DNA from: Bosea sp. Tri-49
Lineage (GTDB): Bacteria > Pseudomonadota > Alphaproteobacteria > Rhizobiales > Beijerinckiaceae
Assembly (NCBI RefSeq): GCF_003952665.1
Contig: NZ_CP017946.1
Coordinates: 248,001-312,000 of the forward strand
DNA length: 64,000 nt
Direction: 5' to 3'
Position 1 is the first letter of the stretch. The number at the start of each line of letters is the position of its first letter. This document shows positions 1 to 8,839 of the stretch, piece after piece. The notes below the pieces were generated by a model. The model worked only from the letters and a program-made list of their open reading frames with translations. It ran no database searches and was not told the origin of the DNA. A program made the translations under genes and the position numbers.

Positions 1-5
1 AATTA

Positions 6-35
6 GATTGTGCACAATCGAATTGTCTGCAATTC
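6..35. promoter_or_regulatory. Two tandem palindromes, probable OhrR-type operator
   Basis: GATTGTGCACAATC (6-19) is a perfect palindrome. It is followed without a gap by GAATTG-TCTG-CAATTC (20-35), so the two dyads share a GA(A)TTG-N4-CAA(T)TC layout. The next gene encodes an OhrR-like regulator that usually represses itself and an adjacent ohr gene, which would lie left of the window. That pairing is inference. Confidence 0.55.
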
Positions 36-162
36 AAATTTCCGTGAACAGGCAGCGCTCGGTGCGATGAAAGAGTATCTTGGGTTCATCGCAGGGTGAG
101 ACTGTTTCATCGGTGGGTTGTTCCAATCCGATCGGATCGCTCGCCCTGTCCAAGGAGCCATG

Positions 163-651
163 ATGCGGTCGACTGACGGCAAAGCCATGACGGAAGATGC
201 GAAGGCGACATTGGTGCGCGGGCTCGACGATCAGATCTGCTTTGCGGTCTATTCGGCCGCTCATGCCTTCAACCGGGCCTATCGGCCGTTCCTGGCCGAG
301 CTCGGGCTGACCTATCCGCAATATCTGGTCATGCTGGTGCTGTGGGAGCAGGATGGCCAGAGCGTGAAGGCGATCGGCGATCGATTGATGCTCGATTCCG
401 GCACGCTGACGCCACTGCTGAAGCGCCTGGAAGGCAACGGTCTCATCCTGCGCAAGCGCGGCCGCGAAGATGAGCGGCAGGTCCTGGTCGAGCTGACTGG
501 CGCCGGCCGCGCCCTGCGCGAGAAGGCGAGCCTGTCAGCCAATCCCGTGCCCTGCGCGGTCGAGGACAGCGGTGTCCCGCCGGGGCGCTTGCTGGACGAT
601 GTCCGCGCCCTGCGCGAGGCGCTGCTGCGCAGAGCGGCGGCGGAAGGCTAG
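163..651 (+). CDS. ohrR: OhrR-type MarR-family organic peroxide sensor/repressor
   Basis: This is a winged-helix MarR-family regulator of 162 residues. The N-terminus carries DDQICFAVYSA with Cys26, which matches the reactive cysteine of OhrR. It is followed by the OhrR-typical LGLTYPQYLVMLVLWE and LDSGTLTPLLKRLE segments. A second cysteine near residue 126 suggests the two-cysteine subtype. OhrR proteins release DNA when organic hydroperoxides oxidise the first cysteine, which derepresses ohr. AAGGAG at 152-157 lies 5 bases before the ATG at 163. An ATG at 160 and a TTG at 118 are alternative starts. Family assignment is strong; the regulated gene is not in the window. Confidence 0.85.
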   Translation: MRSTDGKAMTEDAKATLVRGLDDQICFAVYSAAHAFNRAYRPFLAELGLTYPQYLVMLVLWEQDGQSVKAIGDRLMLDSGTLTPLLKRLEGNGLILRKRGREDERQVLVELTGAGRALREKASLSANPVPCAVEDSGVPPGRLLDDVRALREALLRRAAAEG

Positions 652-1037
652 AGCCCGGCAGGGCAGGGCGCGCAGCCCCGAAAATATTTCTTCGCAGATC
701 CGGTGGGGCGGCCAGCTCTCATGGGCGCCGCCGGGCCTCGGTGCGTGCCGAAAATCCTCGTCTTTACGGATAGTTAACCTTAACGGGCTGTGATGCCTGC
801 AGGCTCGGGCAGACCTCCTTCTGCAGCGCTGGATCCGTTGACGCCCATATTGTCCCATGCTATCCCAAATTATCCCGTCGAGACCGACAGGCAAGCAACA
901 AGTCGAAGCCCGTGTGCCGCGCGGATTTTGGCTGATGGCTCCGCCATGTCGGGATCGACGGGGGTATCGATTGCCGGTGCCTGCCGGCTCGCTTCGCGCC
1001 ATAGCGGCGCGGTTGGAAGTCCGACCTGGAGGCGGCG
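652..1037. other. 386-bp intergenic region: leader and promoter of the dcw cluster
   Basis: No convincing gene is present. GTTAACCTTAAC at 773-784 holds two TTAA motifs 2 bases apart. This resembles a CtrA half-site but has the wrong spacing for a full one. The promoter and MraZ boxes lie at 838-876. About 160 nt would be untranslated before mraZ. Confidence 0.6.
838..876 (+). promoter_or_regulatory. mraZ/dcw promoter overlapped by MraZ boxes
   Basis: TTGACG (838-843) and TATCCC (861-866) are 17 bp apart, which fits a vegetative sigma factor promoter. CCC triplets at 844, 854, 864 and 874 give GGG on the minus strand every 10 bp. Three of the four read TGGG. MraZ is known to bind TGGGN direct repeats with 5-base spacers in its own promoter. 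Binding here would cover the -35 to -10 region, so autorepression is expected. Confidence 0.8.
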
Positions 1038-1496
1038 TTGACGGACCGCTTCGTCTCCCATTTCACCAACAGGCTGGACGCCAAGGGGCGCGTCTCGATC
1101 CCGGCTTCTTTCCGGGCCGTGCTGGCGAAGGACGGCTACGAGGGGCTCTACGTCTATCCGGCGCTCGACCAGGCCAGTCTCGATTGCGGCGGCCATGCGC
1201 TGCGGGCGACGATCGACGAGATCCTGTCGCGCTTCTCGCCCTTCTCCGAGGAATGGGAGTCGCTCTCGACGGCGTTGAATGGCACCTCCGAGGTGTTGAA
1301 GGTCGACCCCGAAGGGCGGATGATGCTGAGCGAGGCGCTGAAGGCGCATGCCGGCATCGGCGATACCGTCACCTTCGTCGGGCAGGGCCACAAATTCCAG
1401 ATCTGGGAGCCGGAGCGCTTCAAGGCGCATCTCGAGGATGCCAGGGGAAAGCTGCGCGACGTCCGGCGCATGCTGGGCGCGAGGACGGTGCCATGA
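1038..1496 (+). CDS. mraZ: Transcriptional regulator MraZ
   Basis: This is the first gene of the dcw cluster, 152 residues. It contains two copies of the MraZ/AbrB-like fold: [13 protein letters not shown] near residue 15 and [15 protein letters not shown] near residue 93, both showing the conserved D-x-x-G-R motif. MraZ forms a ring that binds repeated boxes in the mraZ promoter and tunes expression of the division cluster. The start is TTG at 1038, supported by GGAGG at 1028-1032, 5 bases upstream. No ATG in frame fits the conserved N-terminus. It overlaps rsmH by 4 bases, so translation is probably coupled. Confidence 0.95.
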   Translation: MTDRFVSHFTNRLDAKGRVSIPASFRAVLAKDGYEGLYVYPALDQASLDCGGHALRATIDEILSRFSPFSEEWESLSTALNGTSEVLKVDPEGRMMLSEALKAHAGIGDTVTFVGQGHKFQIWEPERFKAHLEDARGKLRDVRRMLGARTVP

Positions 1497-2497
1497 CCGG
1501 CGAATCCCACATTCCCGTGCTGATGGACGAGGCGCTCGATGCGCTCGCGCTCAAGCCTGGCGGCCGCTATCTCGACGGCACGTTCGGCGCCGGTGGCTAT
1601 TCGCGCGCCCTGCTGGAGCGCGAGCCGGAGGCGACGCTGCTCGCGCTCGATCGCGATCCCACCGCGATCGCCGGCGGTGCCGACCTCGTCCTGGCGATGG
1701 GCGGGCGGTTGACGCTGGCCGAGGCCCGCTTCGGTGCGCTGGCGGAGGAGGCCGAGCGCTTCCAGATGGTGCCGCTCGACGGCGTCGTCCTCGATATAGG
1801 CGTCTCCTCGATGCAGCTCGACCAGGCCGAGCGTGGCTTCTCCTTCCGTTTCGACGGGCCGCTCGACATGCGCATGGGGGCGAGCGGCCAGAGCGCGGCC
1901 GAACTCGTCAACGAAGCCGATGAAGGCGTGCTCGCCAACATCATCTACCATTATGGCGAGGAGCGGCGCTCGCGCGCCGTGGCGCGCGCCATCGTCGAGG
2001 CCAGGCGCAAGGCGCCGATCACGACGACGAAGCAGCTTGCCGATCTCGTCGCCGGCATCGTCCGGGGCGAGCCCGGCGGGGCGCATCCGGCGACACGGAC
2101 CTTCCAGGGCCTGCGCATCGCGGTCAATGACGAGCTCGGCGAGCTGGTCAGGGCGCTGCATGGCGCCGAGGCCGTGCTGAAGCCGGGCGGGCGGCTGTCC
2201 GTCGTCACCTTCCATTCGCTCGAGGACCGCATCGTCAAGCAGTTCTTCGCGGAGCGCTCGGGCAAGGCGCCGACCGGCTCGCGCCATGCCCCGGCCGTGG
2301 CACAGCCGCAGGCGACGTTCAGCCTCGTCATCAAGGGGCCGGTCGCGCCGTCCGTGGCCGAAACCAGAGCCAACCCGCGGGCCCGCTCGGCCAAGCTGCG
2401 CGCCGTGGAGCGTACCGACCTTCCGCCGCGCGCGCCCGATCCCGATCTTGTCGGGCTCGCCGTGGTGCCCGCGCCGCAAGCCCGCCGGAGGAGCTGA
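1493..2497 (+). CDS. rsmH: 16S rRNA (cytosine1402-N4)-methyltransferase
   Basis: This 334-residue SAM-dependent methyltransferase (older name MraW) modifies C1402 in the ribosomal P site. It starts with [14 protein letters not shown], followed by the SAM-binding [17 protein letters not shown] near residue 25. Further family motifs are [12 protein letters not shown] and the late [16 protein letters not shown] segment. The ATG at 1493 overlaps the mraZ stop. The reading frame stays open far upstream through mraZ, but the conserved N-terminus begins here. Length is normal for the family, and ftsL follows within 3 bases. Confidence 0.96.
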   Translation: MTGESHIPVLMDEALDALALKPGGRYLDGTFGAGGYSRALLEREPEATLLALDRDPTAIAGGADLVLAMGGRLTLAEARFGALAEEAERFQMVPLDGVVLDIGVSSMQLDQAERGFSFRFDGPLDMRMGASGQSAAELVNEADEGVLANIIYHYGEERRSRAVARAIVEARRKAPITTTKQLADLVAGIVRGEPGGAHPATRTFQGLRIAVNDELGELVRALHGAEAVLKPGGRLSVVTFHSLEDRIVKQFFAERSGKAPTGSRHAPAVAQPQATFSLVIKGPVAPSVAETRANPRARSAKLRAVERTDLPPRAPDPDLVGLAVVPAPQARRRS

Positions 2498-2499
2498 GC

Positions 2500-2889
2500 A
2501 TGATCAAGCTCTTGCATATCGTCGCCATCGGCGCGCTGGTGTCCTCGGCGCTCTATGCCTACTCGATCAAGTACGAGACGACGCTGCAGGCCGAACAGCT
2601 GCAGAAGCTGAAGGCCAAGGCCCAGCGCGAGCGCGAGGCGATCGCGGTGCTCAAGGCGGAATGGCAGTTCCTCAACCGGCCCGAACGCCTGCAGGCGCTG
2701 GCCGACAAGCACCTCGACCTGCAGCCGCTGGCGATCACACAGATCGTGCGCCTGTCGGACATCCCCAATCGCGGGCCGAAGGTCGACTCGATCGGCCGCA
2801 AGCTGGAGGACCTCGGCCTCGGCCTGCCGACCGAGACGCCGAAAGATCGCAAGAGCAACGCCGTGACGACGCCGGGAGCCCGCCCATGA
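2500..2889 (+). CDS. ftsL: Cell division protein FtsL
   Basis: This is a small 129-residue bitopic membrane protein. A transmembrane segment occupies about residues 4-22. A periplasmic heptad-rich coiled-coil region follows (LQAEQLQKLKAKAQRERE, about residues 30-47), then an LNRPERLQALA segment typical of alphaproteobacterial FtsL. FtsL forms a complex with FtsQ and FtsB at the septum and helps activate FtsWI. Sequence conservation in this family is low, so the call rests on size, topology and position between rsmH and ftsI. It overlaps ftsI by 4 bases (ATGA). Confidence 0.88.
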   Translation: MIKLLHIVAIGALVSSALYAYSIKYETTLQAEQLQKLKAKAQREREAIAVLKAEWQFLNRPERLQALADKHLDLQPLAITQIVRLSDIPNRGPKVDSIGRKLEDLGLGLPTETPKDRKSNAVTTPGARP

Positions 2890-4682
2890 GCCAGGAGCCC
2901 TACCAGCACGCCGGGGCGCTCGAGATCGGTGCCGCCGCGATCGAAAAACCCGTGGTTGCGAAGCGCAAATGGCGCTTCCGCACCGAATGGCTGCGCGACG
3001 TCTTCCGGATGAGCGGCGAGAAGAGCGAGCCCCGCGTCGGGCTCGTCATTCTCGGTTTCAGCGGGCTGTTCCTGGCGATCGTCGGCAGGCTCGTCATGCT
3101 CGGCGCCTTCCCGAGCGACCAGGTCGGCCTGCGCCGCGCGACCTCGAACGCGATCTCGGCGGCTCGGCCCGACATCCTCGACCGCAACGGCATCCAGCTT
3201 GCAACTGATGTGCGCACCGTCTCGGTCTTCGCCGAGCCGCGCAATATTCTCGACAAGGACGAGGCGACCGAGCTCCTGACCGCGGTGCTGCCCGATCTCA
3301 ATGCCAAGGAGCTGCGCGATAAGCTCGGCACCAAGAAGGGCTTTGTCTGGGTCAAGCGCGAGATCACGCCGCGCCAGCAGGCGGAGGTCCACAGGCTCGG
3401 CATTCCCGGCGTCGGCTTCGTGCCCGAGAACAAGCGCGTCTATCCGAACGGGAACGTCGCCGCGCATGTGCTCGGCTTCGCCAATGTCGACAATATCGGC
3501 ATCGCCGGCATCGAGAAGTACATCGACTCGCAAGGGCTGCAGGACCTGAATGGCGCGGGCTTCGCTGTGCAGGCTTCCGACCTCAAGCCGGTGCAGCTCT
3601 CAATCGACATGCGCGTCCAGCATCTGGTGCGCGACGAGCTGGTCAAGGGCATCGAGAAATACCGGGCGATTGCTGCGGCCGGCGCCATCATGGACGTCAA
3701 CACCGGCGAGGTGATCGCGCTGGTCTCGCTGCCCGATTTCGATCCCAACAATCCGGTCGACGCGCTGGAGAAGGATCGGATCAACCGGATGAATGTCGGC
3801 GTCTACGAGATGGGCTCGACCTTCAAGGCGCTGACCATCGCGATGGCGCTCGATTCCGGCAAGGCCAACATCAATTCGAGCTACTCGACCGCTGGCGGCA
3901 TGATGCGGTTCGGCCGCCAGGTCATCAAGGAATACCACGGCACCGGCCGTACGCTGACGGTGCCGGAGGTGTTCCTGCATTCGTCGAACATGGGCTCCAT
4001 CAAGATGGCGCTCGCGGTCGGCGTCGAGGGCCACAAGGCCTTCCTGAAGAAGATGATGCAGCTCGACCGGATGACGACGGAACTGCCGGAGAGCGCCGCG
4101 CCGATCGTCCCCGGGCGCTGGGGTGAGATCAATACGGCGACGATCGCCTTCGGCCATGGCCTTGCGGTCGCGCCGCTCCAGGCGCTGGCGGCGGTCGGAG
4201 CGCTGGTCAATGGCGGCTACCTGATCAGGCCAACCTTCCTGAAGCGCTCCGAGGAGGAGGCCAAGAAGGACGCGGTCCGCGTGATCAAGCCCGAGACCTC
4301 CGAGGCCATGCGCTTCATCATGCGGCTCAACGGCGACAAGGGCTCGGCCCGGTTCGCGAACATTCCCGGCTATTTCGTCGGCGGCAAAACCGGCACGGCC
4401 GAGAAGGTTATCAATGGCCGCTACGCCAAGAACAAGAACTTCACCACCTTCACGGCGATCGCGCCCTCGGACAAGCCGCGCTATGTCTTCCTCGCCATCT
4501 ATGACGAGCCGAAGGGCTATGCCGAGAGCGGCGGCTACTCGACCGCGGCCTGGAATGCTGGCAAGACCACCGGCAAGGTGATCGAGCGAGCCGCGCCGAT
4601 CCTCGGCCTGGCGCCGCGCTTCGACCCGCCGGTCGCTCCGTTCCCGCTGATGGCCAGGCTGAACGCCTGGGGCTCGCGCTGA
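2886..4682 (+). CDS. ftsI: Septal peptidoglycan transpeptidase FtsI (PBP3)
   Basis: This 598-residue class B penicillin-binding protein crosslinks septal peptidoglycan. It has a cytoplasmic N-tail, one membrane anchor at about residues 51-72 (VGLVILGFSGLFLAIVG), a pedestal domain beginning near ARPDILDRNG, and a transpeptidase domain. The catalytic motifs are all visible: STFK at 311-314 (Ser311 nucleophile), SSN at 366-368 and KTG at 501-503. It overlaps ftsL by 4 bases and is followed by a large inverted repeat before murE. All catalytic residues are intact. Confidence 0.96.
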   Translation: MSQEPYQHAGALEIGAAAIEKPVVAKRKWRFRTEWLRDVFRMSGEKSEPRVGLVILGFSGLFLAIVGRLVMLGAFPSDQVGLRRATSNAISAARPDILDRNGIQLATDVRTVSVFAEPRNILDKDEATELLTAVLPDLNAKELRDKLGTKKGFVWVKREITPRQQAEVHRLGIPGVGFVPENKRVYPNGNVAAHVLGFANVDNIGIAGIEKYIDSQGLQDLNGAGFAVQASDLKPVQLSIDMRVQHLVRDELVKGIEKYRAIAAAGAIMDVNTGEVIALVSLPDFDPNNPVDALEKDRINRMNVGVYEMGSTFKALTIAMALDSGKANINSSYSTAGGMMRFGRQVIKEYHGTGRTLTVPEVFLHSSNMGSIKMALAVGVEGHKAFLKKMMQLDRMTTELPESAAPIVPGRWGEINTATIAFGHGLAVAPLQALAAVGALVNGGYLIRPTFLKRSEEEAKKDAVRVIKPETSEAMRFIMRLNGDKGSARFANIPGYFVGGKTGTAEKVINGRYAKNKNFTTFTAIAPSDKPRYVFLAIYDEPKGYAESGGYSTAAWNAGKTTGKVIERAAPILGLAPRFDPPVAPFPLMARLNAWGSR

Positions 4683-4692
4683 GCCCGCCCGC

Positions 4693-4808
4693 AAATTCGT
4701 CAAGGCGGGCTGCGAATGGCGTTTGTCTGCGCTTCGGTGCTCACGTACTTGAGTACGCTCCGCTCCGATGCTCGAAAAACCCCATTCTCGCCACGCCCTG
4801 ACGAATTT
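4693..4808. repeat. Large imperfect inverted repeat between ftsI and murE
   Basis: The arms start with AAATTCGTCAAGGCG (4693) and end with CCTGACGAATTT (4797-4808). Matching blocks run inward through GAATGG/CCATTC and GTTT/AAAC to a centre near 4750, where CGTACTT meets GAGTACG. The whole 116 bp can fold as one long stem with mismatches. It lies in the 163-bp gap of an otherwise tightly packed operon. It looks like a dispersed intergenic element; a regulatory role is not shown. Confidence 0.75.
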
Positions 4809-4845
4809 TCGAACGGACTCTGGGCCGAAGGACCTTGGTAGTGAG

Positions 4846-6318
4846 ATGACCCAATCCGGTTTCAGCCTCGGCCAGCTCTTCCCCGGGGCGTTTCCGGAGT
4901 CGGGCGAGCGCCGCGTCAACGGCCTCGCCTTCGATAGCCGTAAGGTCTCGGCCGGCGATGCCTTCGTTGCGCTCGCAGGCGCCAAGGCCGATGGTGCCCG
5001 CTTCATCGCCGATGCGGTCCAGCGCGGGGCGGTCGCGATCGTTGCCGGTGGGCCACGCCCAGCCGATCTGCCGGCCGAGGTTGCCTATGCGCAGGTCGAG
5101 GATCCGCGCCGCGCTCTGGCACTGGCCGCCGCGACGGTGCATCCACGCCAGCCGGGAACTGTTGTCGCCGTCACCGGCACGAGCGGGAAATCCTCGGTCG
5201 CCGAGTTCACTCGCCAGATCTTTATGGCGCTCGGGCGCAAGGCAGCGAGCGTCGGCACGATCGGCATCGTCACCGAGGACGGAGCCGATTACGGCTCGCT
5301 GACCACGCCGGACCCGCTCTCGCTGCACGCCTCGCTCGACAAGCTCGCCGGCGATGGCGTCACGCATGTGGCGATGGAAGCGTCCTCGCACGGGCTCGAC
5401 CAGCGCCGCCTCGACGGCGTCCGGCTCTCGGCCGGCGCCTTCCTCAATCTCGGCCGCGACCATCTCGACTACCATCCGAGCGTCGAGGACTATCTTTCTG
5501 CCAAGCTGCGGCTCTGGGAGCTGCTGCCGGCCGGCGCACCGGTGGTGATCAATCGCGATGAACCTTATGCCGCCGACGCGGAAGCTGCGGCACGGGCAGG
5601 CGGCCATCCGGTGATCGGCATTGGAAAGCTGGGCGACCGCCTGAAACTGCTTGATCTGGCCCGTGAAGGCTTCTCGCAGCGCCTGACGGTCGAGGTCGAT
5701 GGTGCGACGGTGGAGGTCGTGCTGCCGATAGTCGGCGACTACATGGCCGGCAATGCGCTGGTCGCCGCCGGGCTCGCGATCGCGACTGGCGAGGACCCGG
5801 TGGCCAGCGTTCAGGCCATTGCCGGCCTCAAGGGCGTTCCTGGCCGGCTCGATCGCGTGGCTGAGCACAATGGCGGGCTCATCGTGGTCGATTATGCCCA
5901 CAAACCCGATGCGCTTGCGGCAGTGCTGAAGGCGTTGCGGCCCTATGCCGGTGGTCGGCTGGTCTGCGTCTTCGGCTGCGGTGGCGACCGCGATCGCGGC
6001 AAGCGTCCGCTGATGGGCAAGATCGCCGCCGATGGCGCCGACATCGCGATCGTCACCGACGACAATCCGCGCAGCGAGGATCCCGCCGCGATCCGTGCCG
6101 AGGTCCTGGCGGCGGCGCCGGACCGTCTCAGGGAAATCGGTGACCGGGCCGAGGCGATCGCGGCCGGCGTCACCATGCTGCAGCCTGGGGATGTCCTGGT
6201 CGTTGCCGGAAAAGGCCATGAAAGCGGCCAGATCGTCGGCGATCGGACTTTGCCGTTTTTGGATCACGATGTGGTCCGGGAGGCGATCGTGGCATTGGCT
6301 GGGGGAAGACGGGGATGA
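4846..6318 (+). CDS. murE: UDP-MurNAc-tripeptide synthetase (meso-DAP adding) MurE
   Basis: This 490-residue Mur ligase adds meso-diaminopimelate to UDP-MurNAc-L-Ala-D-Glu in the cytoplasm. The ATP loop is GTSGKSS (111-117), where Mur ligases more often have GTNGKT or GTNGKS. MEASSHGLDQRR and LGRDHLDYH follow. DDNPRSEDP near the C-terminus carries the DNPR signature linked to meso-DAP specificity. The start at 4846 puts the conserved N-terminus right. An in-frame ATG at 4768 would take in part of the intergenic repeat and is less likely. It overlaps murF by 4 bases. Confidence 0.95.
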   Translation: MTQSGFSLGQLFPGAFPESGERRVNGLAFDSRKVSAGDAFVALAGAKADGARFIADAVQRGAVAIVAGGPRPADLPAEVAYAQVEDPRRALALAAATVHPRQPGTVVAVTGTSGKSSVAEFTRQIFMALGRKAASVGTIGIVTEDGADYGSLTTPDPLSLHASLDKLAGDGVTHVAMEASSHGLDQRRLDGVRLSAGAFLNLGRDHLDYHPSVEDYLSAKLRLWELLPAGAPVVINRDEPYAADAEAAARAGGHPVIGIGKLGDRLKLLDLAREGFSQRLTVEVDGATVEVVLPIVGDYMAGNALVAAGLAIATGEDPVASVQAIAGLKGVPGRLDRVAEHNGGLIVVDYAHKPDALAAVLKALRPYAGGRLVCVFGCGGDRDRGKRPLMGKIAADGADIAIVTDDNPRSEDPAAIRAEVLAAAPDRLREIGDRAEAIAAGVTMLQPGDVLVVAGKGHESGQIVGDRTLPFLDHDVVREAIVALAGGRRG

Positions 6319-7739
6319 CCACCGAACCGCTGTGGACCGGCGCGCGCCTGGTCGAGGCGATGGGCGCCCGTTCGCAAGGCCCTGTGCCGGCTGCCGTGAA
6401 CGGCGCCTCGATCGACACGCGCACGCTGGAGCCGGGCGATGCCTTCTTCGCGATCAAGGGCGAGCGCGACGGGCATGACTTTGTCGCGGCCGCGCTCGAC
6501 AGGGGCGCGGCGCTGGCCGTCGTCGATGAGGCACATGCGGGCACTTTCCCGGCGGATGTGCCGCTAGCAGTCGTGCCCGATGTGCTGCGCGCGATGGAGC
6601 AGGCTGGCATGGCGCGCCGGGCCGAGCTCTCGGCCAAGGTCGTCGCGGTGACAGGTTCTGTCGGCAAGACCGGCACCAAGGAGGCGCTGAGACTCGTGCT
6701 CTCGCGCCAGGGCAAGACGCATGCGCCGGTCGCCTCCTACAACAACCATTGGGGCGTGCCGCTGACGCTGGTGCGGACGCCGCGCGACGTACGCTACGGC
6801 GTCTACGAGATCGGCATGAACGCGCCCGGCGAGATCCTGCCGCTGGCGAAGATGGTCAAGCCCGATGTCGCCGTGATCACCACGATCCAGCCGGTGCATC
6901 TTGCCGCCTTCGAGTCGCTGGAGGGGATCGCTCGCGAGAAAGCAGCGATCTTCGGCGGGCTGAAGGCTGGCGGCACGGCGATCATCAATGCCGACATCCC
7001 GCAGGCCGGCCTGTTGCGTGAGCTGGCGCTCGCCGGCGGGGCAGGGCGCGTCATCTCCTTCGGCGAGAGCGAGCAGGCGGATGTGCGGTTGCTCGGCTGT
7101 GCGCTGAAGCCGGATGTCTCAACCGCCAATGCCAGCGTGCTGGGCCAGGCGGTGACCTACAAGCTCGGCAGCCCGGGCAAGCACATCGTCTTGAACTCGC
7201 TCGCCGTGCTCGCGGCGGTCGAGGCGCTCGGTGCCGATCTTGCTCTGGCGGCGCTGGCGCTCGGCGACCTCAAGCCACCGGCCGGGCGCGGCGCGCGGCA
7301 GGTGCTGCACGCACCGGCCGGCCCGTTCACGCTGATCGACGAGAGCTATAACGGCAACCCGGCTTCAATGCGGGCGGCGATCGAGAATCTCGGCCGCATG
7401 CCAGTCTCCGGCAGAGGCCGGCGCATCGCCGTGCTCGGCGACATGCTGGAGCTCGGCGAAACCGGGCCGGAGCTGCACAAGGGGCTCGCCGACGCGGTCA
7501 CCGGAAACGGAATCGACCTCGTCTTCGCCTGTGGCCCGCTGATGAGAACCCTGTACGACGCCTTGCCTTCGCACCGCCGCGGCGCTTATTCCGTGCAGGC
7601 GACCGGTCTCGAGCCTCATGTGCTCGACGCGGTTCGCGCCGGCGACGTCGTCACGGTGAAGGGTTCTCTCGGCACGCGCATGGGGCCGATCGTCAAGGCG
7701 ATGACGGCTCGCTTCCCGGTCGTCCAGGCCGACGACTGA
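6315..7739 (+). CDS. murF: UDP-MurNAc-tripeptide:D-Ala-D-Ala ligase MurF
   Basis: This 474-residue Mur ligase adds the D-Ala-D-Ala dipeptide to complete UDP-MurNAc-pentapeptide. The ATP loop GSVGKTGTKE starts at residue 114. The central domain includes NNHWGVPLTLVR and the EIGMNAPGEI segment typical of MurF. The C-terminal domain includes DESYNGNPASMRAAI and LGDMLELG. It is translationally coupled to murE through the ATGA overlap at 6315-6318 and followed 17 bases later by mraY. Length and motifs are normal. Confidence 0.96.
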   Translation: MTTEPLWTGARLVEAMGARSQGPVPAAVNGASIDTRTLEPGDAFFAIKGERDGHDFVAAALDRGAALAVVDEAHAGTFPADVPLAVVPDVLRAMEQAGMARRAELSAKVVAVTGSVGKTGTKEALRLVLSRQGKTHAPVASYNNHWGVPLTLVRTPRDVRYGVYEIGMNAPGEILPLAKMVKPDVAVITTIQPVHLAAFESLEGIAREKAAIFGGLKAGGTAIINADIPQAGLLRELALAGGAGRVISFGESEQADVRLLGCALKPDVSTANASVLGQAVTYKLGSPGKHIVLNSLAVLAAVEALGADLALAALALGDLKPPAGRGARQVLHAPAGPFTLIDESYNGNPASMRAAIENLGRMPVSGRGRRIAVLGDMLELGETGPELHKGLADAVTGNGIDLVFACGPLMRTLYDALPSHRRGAYSVQATGLEPHVLDAVRAGDVVTVKGSLGTRMGPIVKAMTARFPVVQADD

Positions 7740-7756
7740 GTAAGGAATAAGGTTCG

Positions 7757-8839
7757 ATGCTGGTCTGGCTTGCCGATTTTGCGGGGACATTCCCGATCCT
7801 CAACGTCTTCCGCTACATCACTTTCCGCGCCGGCGGAGCGACCGCGACCGCGCTGCTCTTCGTCTTCTTCTTCGGGCCGGCGGCGATCTCCTGGCTCCGG
7901 ATCAAGCAGGGCAAGGGCCAGCCGATCCGTACCGACGGGCCGGAATCGCATCTGGCCAAGCGCGGCACGCCGACCATGGGCGGGCTGATGATCCTGACCG
8001 GGCTCTTCGTCGCGACGCTGCTCTGGGGCAACCTGCGCAACCCTTACGTCTGGATCGTGCTCGGCGTGACCGCGACCTATGGCGCGATCGGCTTCTATGA
8101 CGATTTCCTCAAGGTGACGAAGCAGTCGCACAAGGGCTTCTCCAGCAAGGCGCGCCTCGGCCTCGAGATCGTCATCGCGCTCGCCGCCTGCACGGCGATC
8201 ATGCAGGTTAGCCCGCCCTCGATCGCCAGCGGCTTTGCCATGCCGTTCCTCAAGGAACTGATGATCCCACTCGGCATCCTGTTCCCGGTGGCCACCGCCT
8301 TCGTCGTGGTCGGCGCCGGCAATTCGGTGAACCTGACCGACGGGCTCGACGGCCTCGCCATCGTGCCGGTGATGATCGCGGCCGGCACCTTCGGCTTCAT
8401 CGCCTACCTCGCCGGTAACGCCATCTTCGCCAACTACCTGCAGATCCATCATGTCCCCGGCGTCGGCGAGCTCGCCGTGATCTGCGGCGCGATGATGGGA
8501 GCGGGGCTCGGCTTCCTCTGGTTCAACGCGCCGCCGGCGCAGATCTTCATGGGCGACACCGGCTCGCTCGGCCTGGGCGGCATGCTCGGCACCATTGCGG
8601 TGGCGATCAAGCACGAGGTCGTGCTCGCCATCGTCGGCGGCCTGTTCGTGGTCGAGGCGCTCTCGGTGATCATCCAGGTCGCGGTGTTCAAGCGCACCGG
8701 CAAGCGCGTCTTCCTGATGGCGCCGATCCACCACCATTTCGAGAAGCTGGGCTGGACCGAGCCGCAGGTGGTGATCCGCTTCTGGATCATCTCGGTGGTG
8801 CTGGCGCTGGTCGGCCTCGCCACGCTGAAGCTGCGTTGA
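7757..8839 (+). CDS. mraY: Phospho-MurNAc-pentapeptide transferase MraY
   Basis: This 360-residue polytopic membrane enzyme transfers phospho-MurNAc-pentapeptide to undecaprenyl phosphate, giving lipid I. Motifs seen in order are [28 protein letters not shown] with the conserved Asp pair, [20 protein letters not shown] and [12 protein letters not shown]. About ten hydrophobic helices are spread along the chain. The ATG at 7757 is preceded by a weak AAGGA. The stop overlaps the murD start by one base (TGATG). Confidence 0.97.
   Translation: MLVWLADFAGTFPILNVFRYITFRAGGATATALLFVFFFGPAAISWLRIKQGKGQPIRTDGPESHLAKRGTPTMGGLMILTGLFVATLLWGNLRNPYVWIVLGVTATYGAIGFYDDFLKVTKQSHKGFSSKARLGLEIVIALAACTAIMQVSPPSIASGFAMPFLKELMIPLGILFPVATAFVVVGAGNSVNLTDGLDGLAIVPVMIAAGTFGFIAYLAGNAIFANYLQIHHVPGVGELAVICGAMMGAGLGFLWFNAPPAQIFMGDTGSLGLGGMLGTIAVAIKHEVVLAIVGGLFVVEALSVIIQVAVFKRTGKRVFLMAPIHHHFEKLGWTEPQVVIRFWIISVVLALVGLATLKLR

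Noticed and set aside
857..1492. N-terminal extension of rsmH through mraZ
   Set aside because: The frame is open, but this part has no conservation, lacks a start with a ribosome site and covers mraZ. The ATG at 1493 fits the family.
1154..2479. 441-codon minus-strand frame opposite mraZ and rsmH
   Set aside because: It overlaps two well-supported genes completely and has only Arg/Gly/Asp-rich sequence.
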